Part shown: positions 57,976 to 64,000 of the stretch, one piece after another
Numbering within the stretch: position 1 is the stretch's first letter
How the letters are laid out: each line of letters begins with the position of its first letter
Source: Kaistella antarctica
Lineage (GTDB): Bacteria; Bacteroidota; Bacteroidia; Flavobacteriales; Weeksellaceae
DNA: 64,000 nucleotides
Reading direction: 5' to 3'
Assembly (NCBI RefSeq): GCF_900109615.1
Contig: NZ_FOIX01000004.1
Coordinates: 558,001-622,000 of the forward strand
The notes under the pieces: generated by a model
What the model saw: only the letters and a program-made list of their open reading frames with translations
Told to the model about the DNA's origin: nothing
Databases searched by the model: none
Position numbers and translations under genes: made by a program

Positions 57976-59636
57976 AGACATTAGATTGGGCAGTGCTCAT
58001 ATTCGTCCTATTATTCATCGTGATCTACGGGATTTACAAATCCAAAAAAGTAAAAACATCCGAATCCTTCCTGGGCGGCAAAACCAACCCGTGGTGGATG
58101 GTCGGTTTGAGCATCATGGCCACCCAAGCCAGTGCCATCACCTTTTTATCAACGCCCGGACAAGCCTATCACGACGGTTTAGGTTTCGTGCAATTTTATT
58201 TCGGCTTGCCTCTCGCCATGGTTATTCTCTGCGTTTGGGTCCTGCCCAAATTTTTCAAAATGAATGTTCTAACCGCCTACGAATATTTAGAAAAAAGGTT
58301 CGGACTATCTACCCGAATTCTAACCGCCATCCTCTTTTTAATCCAACGAGGTTTGGCTGCCGGGATTACGATTTTCGCGCCCGCCATTATTCTCTCTACC
58401 ATTTTAGGTTGGAATCTCATTTTAACCAATATCGTCATCGGAAGTTTGGTCACCATTTATACTTTAGTTGGTGGCACCGAAGCCGTCAGCCAGACCCAGA
58501 AACAACAGATGATTGTCATTTTTATTGGGATGTTTTTAGCCTTTTTCCTGATCGTTGATAAATTACCATTAGATCTAAATGATGCCCTACTCTATTCCGG
58601 CTCCATGGGTAAAATCAATCCCGTCAGTTTTGAATTTGATATCAACAGCCGCTACAATATTTGGTCGGCCTTTCTGGGTGGAACTTTTTTGTTCTTGAGC
58701 TATTTCGGCACCGATCAAAGTCAGGTTCAAAGATATCTAACCGGAAAAAGTTTAAAAGAAGCCCGCCTCGGTTTGCTCTTCAATGGCTTGTTCAAAATCC
58801 CCATGCAGTTTTTCATTCTCTTTATCGGCGTCATGGTTTTCGTTTTCTTTCAGTTTGAAAAAACGCCTTTAAATTTCAATCCACTTTCTAACCAGCTTCA
58901 GAATAACACCGAATATCAAGCCTTGAATACTGAGTTTGACCAACTCCACGAAGCCAAAAAACAAAAAATCGCCGTTTGGAAAACCGATCATTCCCCAGTT
59001 GTAATGTCGGAATTGAAAGAGCTTCAGGCAAAAGAAGTCGTCCTCAGACAAGATGTAAAAAAGCTAATCAATAAAGTCGCGCCCGACATTGAATCGAATG
59101 ACAAAGATTACGTCTTCATCTACTATATCCTCAACTATTTGCCTACCGGAATTATCGGTTTATTGATCGCCGTAATTCTCTCGGCGGCCATGAGTTCTAC
59201 GTCCTCCGAACTGAATGCCTTAGCCACAACCACCGTCGTAGATATCTATAAGCGGAATTTCGCCCCCGATATTTCAGAGAAGAAATACTTAAACGCCTCC
59301 CGACTTTTCACCTTAATGTGGGGAATGATTGCCATTTTCTTCGCCGTGAATGCCAGTTTATTTGAAAACTTAATCCAGGCCGTAAATATTATTGGCTCCT
59401 TATTCTACGGCGTTATTCTCGGCGTCTTTGCCATCGCCTTCTTGTTCCCAAAAATTGGCGGAAAAGCCACCATGTGGAGTATCGTCATTGTAGAACCCAT
59501 CATCATCTTGCTTTACTTTTTAGATGTAAAAGAAATTATTCAGCTCGAGTTTCTATGGCTGAATCCGATTGGGTGTTTGCTGATGATTGCGAGTGCGAGT
59601 TTGTTGGAGGGTATGTTTAAGAACGTAAGAATATAA
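57972..59636 (+). CDS. Sodium:solute symporter (SSS family)
   Basis: 554 residues with about 13 membrane helices of the LeuT fold: SESFLGGKTNPWWMVGLSIMATQASAITFLSTPGQAY at the N-terminus (Na+ and substrate helix), GGTEAVSQTQKQQMIVIFIG, LSYFGTDQSQVQRYLTGKSL and LIAVILSAAMSSTSSELNALA (Na2-site Ser/Thr). A soluble insert of about 75 residues lies near 300-380 (rich in Q/E/K). Closest in layout to sugar/sialate-type SSS proteins, but substrate is unknown. Coupled to the 35-residue upstream protein. Confidence 0.88.
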   Translation: MKTLDWAVLIFVLLFIVIYGIYKSKKVKTSESFLGGKTNPWWMVGLSIMATQASAITFLSTPGQAYHDGLGFVQFYFGLPLAMVILCVWVLPKFFKMNVLTAYEYLEKRFGLSTRILTAILFLIQRGLAAGITIFAPAIILSTILGWNLILTNIVIGSLVTIYTLVGGTEAVSQTQKQQMIVIFIGMFLAFFLIVDKLPLDLNDALLYSGSMGKINPVSFEFDINSRYNIWSAFLGGTFLFLSYFGTDQSQVQRYLTGKSLKEARLGLLFNGLFKIPMQFFILFIGVMVFVFFQFEKTPLNFNPLSNQLQNNTEYQALNTEFDQLHEAKKQKIAVWKTDHSPVVMSELKELQAKEVVLRQDVKKLINKVAPDIESNDKDYVFIYYILNYLPTGIIGLLIAVILSAAMSSTSSELNALATTTVVDIYKRNFAPDISEKKYLNASRLFTLMWGMIAIFFAVNASLFENLIQAVNIIGSLFYGVILGVFAIAFLFPKIGGKATMWSIVIVEPIIILLYFLDVKEIIQLEFLWLNPIGCLLMIASASLLEGMFKNVRI

Positions 59637-59669
59637 AAAATGGACACCGAATTTGGTGTCCATTTTTTT
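59635..59669. terminator. Bidirectional terminator between symporter and restriction genes
   Basis: Stem AAAAAATGGACACC / GGTGTCCATTTTTT with a 6-base loop; T runs on both strands. A closely similar stem occurs at 63804-63828. Confidence 0.85.
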
Positions 59670-59732
59670 ATCGCTTAGAAAGTTTATTTCTGAAATTATG
59701 TATCTAAACTTTAAACATAGACGAACAAAATA

Positions 59733-60872
59733 TTATTTTGTAAATCTAACTTGTAAATTAAGTTTAAAATAACATTTATCATTCTCTTCATATAGCCACC
59801 CATAATAAAATTTTTTTCCTGAAAGAGGATCTGCATTTCCAGGATTATTTTCATCCTCACCTGTTCCTGGTTGCTCAAGGAAAGTGTTATTTAGTAAATA
59901 ATTTCTGAAAAGATTTATATCATATACATGAAAACATACTAAATCGCCATCTTTCTTAACGACTATTACACCGCCAAATGAATCGTACTCACCAAGCCAA
60001 GGTGTTTTTGTTGTCATGCCCATTGCAGAATCCATTAAAAACTTCTTAAGTTTATATTCATACATTCTTTGTAAAGAATTTGCGCCTTCATAAAATTTTA
60101 ATGGATCTTCATCTTCTAAAGTATTTACAATGTCAATAAGAGCAGACTTCTTATCTCGATATCTATAAAAAAGTGCCCACGCAATTATCTCAGGCATATC
60201 TCCATCAATCATCTTTAAATTTAGTCGCAGTTGAGTAGACTGGATTCCAGAAAATTTCGGAATATATCCTTCTGTGACCATCCGTCGTATCCTATTCGTA
60301 ATTTTAGGTGTATTATATGTCTCACGATTAAACGTGGAGATTAAACTTTTATCAAAACCTTCTAATTCATAAATAAAATTTCCCTCTATATCTGGATTAA
60401 ATAATGTAGACTTGCTACCAATGAGGCTTTTTATGCTAAATCCTAAGTCTGCTTCTTTTGCAAGCCTGTGATCATAGATTCTCAAACGCAAATCTGCTTT
60501 GGAGTTTGCTCCAGCTTGAACTTTTCCAATTTGTAGTTCATCGAAATATGAGTCCACCAATGGAAGTTTAAAAGTTTTTCCGGATCCAGCTCGAATACCA
60601 TCTAATAACAAAAAAGAAAGATCCTGAAAATCAGAATATGATTTTTCTAAAATTAATGTTTTTGCATCACCTTCTATCTTGAATACTTTAACACCTTCAT
60701 TTCGCTCGAATGTAAGATCATAACCAACATCTTTTTTATAAGCTGCAATTACGTCATACACGTTTTTAGTATCTACGTTAAGATTAATATCTGACTGAAA
60801 TAACTTACCATCAGTCATCAATTTAATTAAAGCATAAATTTCACTCCACTCTCCTTTGTTTCCGGTTAACAT
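59733..60872 (-). CDS. HpaII-family type II restriction endonuclease
   Basis: 379 residues. Opens with the characteristic LTGNKGEWSEIYALIKLMTDG block and continues like R.HpaII (about 358 residues), including GSGKTFKLPLVDSYFDELQIGKVQAGANSKADL and the D-rich LRIYDHRLAKEADLGFSIKS segment that may hold the catalytic residues. R.HpaII recognises CCGG; the same target is expected but unproven. Its start is 6 bases after the methyltransferase stop. Base composition is lower in GC than neighbouring genes. Completes a C-M-R cassette. Confidence 0.85.
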   Translation of the reverse strand: MLTGNKGEWSEIYALIKLMTDGKLFQSDINLNVDTKNVYDVIAAYKKDVGYDLTFERNEGVKVFKIEGDAKTLILEKSYSDFQDLSFLLLDGIRAGSGKTFKLPLVDSYFDELQIGKVQAGANSKADLRLRIYDHRLAKEADLGFSIKSLIGSKSTLFNPDIEGNFIYELEGFDKSLISTFNRETYNTPKITNRIRRMVTEGYIPKFSGIQSTQLRLNLKMIDGDMPEIIAWALFYRYRDKKSALIDIVNTLEDEDPLKFYEGANSLQRMYEYKLKKFLMDSAMGMTTKTPWLGEYDSFGGVIVVKKDGDLVCFHVYDINLFRNYLLNNTFLEQPGTGEDENNPGNADPLSGKKFYYGWLYEENDKCYFKLNLQVRFTK

Positions 60873-60878
60873 ATATTT

Positions 60879-62171
60879 CTATTTTGATATTAGCTTAATA
60901 ATTTCATTTGCAGTAGCTTGAATTGCAGGAACTGCAACAGAATTCCCAAATTGCTTGTACGCAGAAGCATCAGCAACTGGAATTAAATAATCATCTGGAA
61001 AACCTTGTAATCTTGCCCATTCTCTTGGAGTCATTTTTCGAATTCCTTCACGATTGACTGTTCCTTTGATATGTGTTGTTGGTGTAAAATCAGTAATTCT
61101 ATGATCTAAAACTAAGTTCCGTTCTCTACCCATACCGCCAACTACAATCGCATTACTTATTTGGTCATCAGGAATAATTGCATAGCCAAAACCATTTCCT
61201 TTACTTTCATGACGTTCCTTATGATTTATTAAAGTTTGGAGATATTGCGTAGAAAGAAAATATTTAGTTGGTGGAACCTTCTCTTCCTTAATATCCGCAA
61301 AAGTTACCTTTTCAAGTGAGGGTTTTGGATATTCAAAACTTTCAATTCCCAAGTCATTTCTAAAACCAACGATATAAATTCTCTCTCTGTTCTGTGGAAC
61401 ACCAAAATCTTTGGCGTTTACAATTTGTGGTTCAGGAACAAAATAACCAAGATCATTTCGCAAAACATTTAAAATTGTAGCTAACGTCTTCCCTCCGTTA
61501 TGACTTCTCAAACCTTTTACATTTTCTAAGAAAACTGATTTTGGTCTTTTTCGTTTAATGATTTCAGCTACATCGAAAAATAATGTACCTCTTGTATCTT
61601 CAAATCCTCCACGCTTTCCTGCAATGGAAAATGCTTGACAAGGAAAACCTGCACACAACAAATCAAATTCATCTGGTATATAAGTCTTCGTTTCTTCTTT
61701 TGTAATATCACCGAAAGGTCTTTCGCCAAAATTTGCTTTATAAGTTCGTTTTGCTTCTTTATCCCATTCACTTGTAAATACACATTTTCCTCCTAAATTT
61801 TGCAAAGCCAAACGAAATCCCCCAATTCCTGCAAACAAATCGATAAATGTAAATTTTGGATTTTTAACTGGTGGAAATGGCACTTCTAACATTTCGAAAA
61901 GTCCCATTTGTAAAGCCTCTTCCGCAACTATAGTGGTAATAACATTTTCAGGATACTTATTTTCTAAAATCTCTTTAGTGAAATTGATAGCATCATCTTT
62001 AAAGAAATTAGAAATCTTTTTATTTTTTAAACTGTGCAAATAGTGCGTAAGAATAGCCTCTTGATTATTTTCAGGTTCTATTAATTTTATTCTAAACTTT
62101 TTATCTCCAACTGTTTCTAAAGATATTTTTTCTGTAAACTTCATTTCGAAATCTTTTTTCTCTTTTTTCAT
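60879..62171 (-). CDS. DNA cytosine-C5 methyltransferase of the restriction-modification cassette
   Basis: 430 residues. All main C5-MTase motifs are present: FIDLFAGIGGF (motif I, 109-119), GFPCQAFSIAGKRGG with catalytic Cys 178 (IV), ENVKGL (VI, 216), QNRERIYIVGF (VIII), KMTPREWARLQGFPDDY (IX) and YKQFGNSVAVPAI (X). The region between VIII and IX is the target-recognition domain. About 105 residues precede motif I, as in M.HpaII-type enzymes with N-terminal extensions, and two Met codons (residues 1 and 10) compete as starts. Protects host DNA from the endonuclease at 59733. Confidence 0.92.
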   Translation of the reverse strand: MKKEKKDFEMKFTEKISLETVGDKKFRIKLIEPENNQEAILTHYLHSLKNKKISNFFKDDAINFTKEILENKYPENVITTIVAEEALQMGLFEMLEVPFPPVKNPKFTFIDLFAGIGGFRLALQNLGGKCVFTSEWDKEAKRTYKANFGERPFGDITKEETKTYIPDEFDLLCAGFPCQAFSIAGKRGGFEDTRGTLFFDVAEIIKRKRPKSVFLENVKGLRSHNGGKTLATILNVLRNDLGYFVPEPQIVNAKDFGVPQNRERIYIVGFRNDLGIESFEYPKPSLEKVTFADIKEEKVPPTKYFLSTQYLQTLINHKERHESKGNGFGYAIIPDDQISNAIVVGGMGRERNLVLDHRITDFTPTTHIKGTVNREGIRKMTPREWARLQGFPDDYLIPVADASAYKQFGNSVAVPAIQATANEIIKLISK

Positions 62172-62192
62172 TTTTTAAAGGCTGTAGATATT

Positions 62193-62396
62193 TTAATCAA
62201 AGAGATCTTTAATACTAATTTCTAGTGCCACAGCTATTTTCTCAATCAATTCAATAGAAACATTGGTCTTACCTTTTTCAATTAAATGCATGTAAGCTCT
62301 ATCTATATTTGCTTTTAATGCGAGCTTCTCTTGTGACAAAGATTTCTCTATTCTCAATTCATTAATTCGCTTTCCTAACTTTTCTTTAACATTCAT
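62193..62396 (-). CDS. Controller-like XRE-family HTH protein
   Basis: 67 residues, almost entirely one HTH_3 domain: RINELRIEKSLSQEKLALKA, then DRAYMHLIEKGKTNVSIELI and IAVALEISIKDLF. Size and position (first gene, 21 bases ahead of the methyltransferase) are those of C proteins that time the expression of restriction genes. AT-rich near-palindromic DNA lies just upstream of its start (62417-62430), a possible binding site, unproven. Confidence 0.8.
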   Translation of the reverse strand: MNVKEKLGKRINELRIEKSLSQEKLALKANIDRAYMHLIEKGKTNVSIELIEKIAVALEISIKDLFD

Positions 62397-62796
62397 AATG
62401 TCTTTTTCAACTCATGTAAATTTTAAATTTTGTTGTCAATACTACAACTGGCAATAAGCCACATTACCCCTGATGCCGTAATTATTTTTACGCATAAAGA
62501 AGATTTCGTAGATGAAGCAATTTTTCTAAAAAGCAAAATCCTCATTAATCAATCGATTAACAAGGAATTTAATTTCTACTAATATTATCGTGATTTTGCG
62601 TTGACCGATGTCCCTAATTTACAATCCGTGATCCTTCATCACTCCACAATAACACAGCATCATTCACGCATGAGTAATTGTAAAAACCGTCATCATTCAT
62701 CTCCTTAAAAATATTCATAAAAAAGGGTTTATTAGCGGTAGTTTGTAAACCTTTTTCTTGTTAATTTCACTTCTAACAAATTAAAACACAATTACC
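62397..62796. other. 400-base gap with gene remnant and hairpin
   Basis: 62430-62582 is an open 50-codon frame without ATG (PDAVIIFTHKEDFVDEAIFL, ending KEFNFY) that reads like the C-terminal fragment of a lost gene. 62720-62756 is an 11-bp inverted repeat (AAAAGGGTTTA / TAAACCTTTT) with 14-base loop and following T run, either a terminator or part of the leader of the next gene. The rest shows nothing I can name. Confidence 0.4.
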
Positions 62797-63528
62797 ATGG
62801 CCTCAACATCCGAAACAGGGCACGCCAAAAACGTCGCCAACTTTCAAGACCTTATCGAGTTTATTACCGGTTACGGAGCAATTTACAACCCTTCAAAAAC
62901 CAATCTCAAACTGCCCCAAATGGTTGCTCTAAAAGCAGCCGCCGACACCAGTATTGCCGACGTCATCCCCAAAAACACCGACTACAATACCAAAGTTAAT
63001 TTGCGCGCTGCCGCTTTCAGCGACGTCCGCGGCCTTGCAACTCGCCTTATTGCGGCGCTCCAAGCCACAGATGCTTCTGACGAAACCATCGCCGATGCCA
63101 AAACTTTTAATAATAAAATCCAAGGCAAAGGGTCTTCCACGCCAAAAGCACCGTTGGATCCAAATAACCCACCAGCCAAAACCATCTCCGCCAGTCAGCA
63201 ATCTTATGATCAACTCATTCAGCATTTATCAGGGTTGAAATCAATCTTAGAAGCAGAACCATCCTATGCTCCCAATGAAGTCGACCTCCAAATCGCCACC
63301 CTCGACACCAAAATTGCCGACCTTATCCAGACAAATGATGCCGTCCCACCAGTCTATGCCGCCGTAAACAATGCCAGAATCGCCCGCGACAAAATCCTCT
63401 ACACCGACGAAAATTCCCTCTTCGAAACCGCCAAAGACATAAAAATCTATGTCAAAGCCCTCTTCGGTTCAACCAGTCCCGAGTTTGCCCAAGTAAAAGG
63501 CATCCAAATAAAAAAACCAAAATTATAA
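62797..63528 (+). CDS. Hypothetical protein with an internal duplication
   Basis: 243 residues, no signal peptide, Ala/Asp-rich, predicted all-helical. Two related halves: LIEFITGYGAIYNPSKTNLKL...SIADVI...VNLRAAAFSDVRGLATRLIAAL and LIQHLSGLKSILEAEPSYAPNEVDL...KIADLI...VNNARIARDKILY, separated by a Pro/Ser/Lys linker (about 110-135). The end, FGSTSPEFAQVKGIQIKKPK, is basic. I believe similar proteins are common in Bacteroidota but know no function. Higher GC and more Asp/Ala than the neighbouring restriction genes, so its history differs. No partner gene is visible. Confidence 0.65.
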   Translation: MASTSETGHAKNVANFQDLIEFITGYGAIYNPSKTNLKLPQMVALKAAADTSIADVIPKNTDYNTKVNLRAAAFSDVRGLATRLIAALQATDASDETIADAKTFNNKIQGKGSSTPKAPLDPNNPPAKTISASQQSYDQLIQHLSGLKSILEAEPSYAPNEVDLQIATLDTKIADLIQTNDAVPPVYAAVNNARIARDKILYTDENSLFETAKDIKIYVKALFGSTSPEFAQVKGIQIKKPKL

Positions 63529-63632
63529 CTCACCCTCTCACTTCCAAATCAAAAATCAGCCAGTTGCATAATGGAAAAAGATAAGGCACTTATTCCCTCT
63601 CCTTTGGAGAGGGTTGGGATGAGGAAAATGAC

Positions 63633-63752
63633 ACCACCCGCAATTCCGATACGACCACCCGCCAAGCCGATACGACCACCCGCAACTCTGATACTACCAC
63701 CCGCAACTCTGATACTACCACCCGCAAGTCCGATACGACCACCCGCAAACAG
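63633..63752 (+). repeat. 21-bp minisatellite, five full units plus a partial
   Basis: Units at 63633, 63654, 63675, 63696 and 63717, consensus ACCACCCGCAACTCTGATACT with scattered changes, sixth unit partial from 63738. 21 bases keeps frame in any reading. A 91-codon frame at 63571-63846 crosses it (PPA-type heptads); I doubt it is a gene, since it has no promoter and its front half is a CCTTTGGAGAGGGTTGGGATGAGG string I associate with noncoding repeats. Confidence 0.85.
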
Positions 63753-63803
63753 AAATCAGGCGACCACAAAAAAATTACTACAACAGCAAATCACAAACAA
63801 AAA

Positions 63804-63828
63804 AAGGGACACCAAATTGGTGTCCCTT
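63804..63828. terminator. Bidirectional terminator
   Basis: 11-bp stem AAGGGACACCA / TGGTGTCCCTT with loop AAT, between the repeat tract and the converging DUF2911 gene. Confidence 0.7.
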
Positions 63829-63848
63829 AATTATATAGTGTACTGAAA

Positions 63849-63998
63849 TTATTTCTTACTCCACTTCGCAATATTATCCGTATTGATTTTTACGTAATCC
63901 TCGTTACCATCTTTCTTGGCAAGCGTTAGCGACTTGTTCGCCGTGGCAATTGCTTCCTTTTTCATTCCATTCGCTGCTTCAATTTCCGCCTGCAACTT
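63849..63998 (-). CDS. C-terminal fragment of a DUF2911 protein
   Basis: 49 codons remain before TAA at 63851-63849; the gene runs off the right edge. The fragment (KKEAIATANKSLTLAKKDGN, then EDYVKINTDNIAKWSKK) matches the helical TPR-like end of DUF2911 proteins, which are exported in Bacteroidota and have no known function. Identification rests on this tail alone. Confidence 0.6.
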   Translation of the reverse strand, partial: KLQAEIEAANGMKKEAIATANKSLTLAKKDGNEDYVKINTDNIAKWSKK

Positions 63999-64000
63999 CA

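Noticed and set aside
57938..58558. 206-codon frame within the symporter gene
   Set aside because: An Arg/His-rich shadow of the symporter in another frame; the symporter motifs decide the true frame.
62929..63225. Minus-strand frame inside the duplicated-module gene
   Set aside because: Gly/Trp-rich shadow; the plus-strand frame has a coherent composition and internal duplication.
63571..63846. 91-codon frame as a protein gene
   Set aside because: It is built from a string typical of noncoding repeats plus the minisatellite, has no -7 element, and ends inside and past a terminator.

Overview
The window is a chromosomal segment of a low-GC member of the Bacteroidota, class Flavobacteriia, most likely of the Weeksellaceae (Chryseobacterium/Kaistella group). 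This rests on the T9SS-type C-terminal sorting tail at the left edge, OmpA with calcium-binding type 3 repeats, the TamB/TamA pair, OMP_b-brl-type barrels, TTG/GTG starts without Shine-Dalgarno sequences, and many copies of the Bacteroidota -7 promoter element TAnnTTTG just upstream of genes. The genus is an inference from overall similarity, not from a marker gene.

Layout. 1-5.7 kb: end of a secreted T9SS substrate, dps, pncB, a DUF5995 protein, rmuC, a TrmH/SpoU-type methyltransferase and a low-complexity lipoprotein. 5.9-8.1 kb: an unusual overlapping pair (a cytosolic-membrane-extracytoplasmic protein with a regulator-like N-terminus, then a lipoprotein) converging on a 5-formyl-THF cyclo-ligase gene. 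8.2-11.1 kb: tRNA uridine-5-hydroxylation operon in which trhO carries an extra C-terminal domain homologous to that of trhP, followed by a ferredoxin. 11.2-14.5 kb: dicarboxylate/glutamate symporter, two BON-domain proteins, an AlkB-family gene interrupted by one nonsense codon. 14.5-26 kb: CocE/NonD hydrolase, YebC, OmpA, SmpB, an ABC-F ATPase with one degenerate composite ATP site, two ferritin-like secreted proteins, RecJ, a GNAT-like protein. 26-30.3 kb: KefG/KefC-like K+/H+ antiport pair, a secreted GH13 enzyme and AroQ. 30.4-43.5 kb: outer-membrane biogenesis block (TamB, TamA/BamA-like, YihY), two tRNA-Glu genes around rpsT, an amidase and an LptD-like protein. 43.5-49.5 kb: RidA, a DegP-like protease, two amidinohydrolase-fold enzymes flanking cutC, and a YoeB-type toxin-antitoxin pair. 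49.6-59.6 kb: TonB-type barrel with a long repeat-bearing leader, DUF3817, NadD, Omp85 protein, PIG-L deacetylase, a repeat-rich gap, and a tiny membrane protein translationally coupled to an SSS-family symporter. 59.7-62.4 kb: a complete HpaII-like type II restriction-modification cassette (controller-like HTH, C5 methyltransferase, endonuclease). 62.4-64 kb: gene remnant, a duplicated-module hypothetical protein, a 21-bp minisatellite and the 3' end of a DUF2911 gene.

Most of the window is housekeeping and envelope biogenesis. The accessory material is concentrated at 57.4-63.8 kb, where tandem and inverted repeats, the restriction-modification cassette and a gene remnant occur together. 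I see no prophage, transposase, integrase or CRISPR array. The observations I would follow first are the trhO/trhP shared-domain operon, the half-inactive ABC-F, the nonsense-interrupted alkB, the repeat-bearing leader of the 51.8-kb receptor gene and the 35-residue membrane protein upstream of the symporter.
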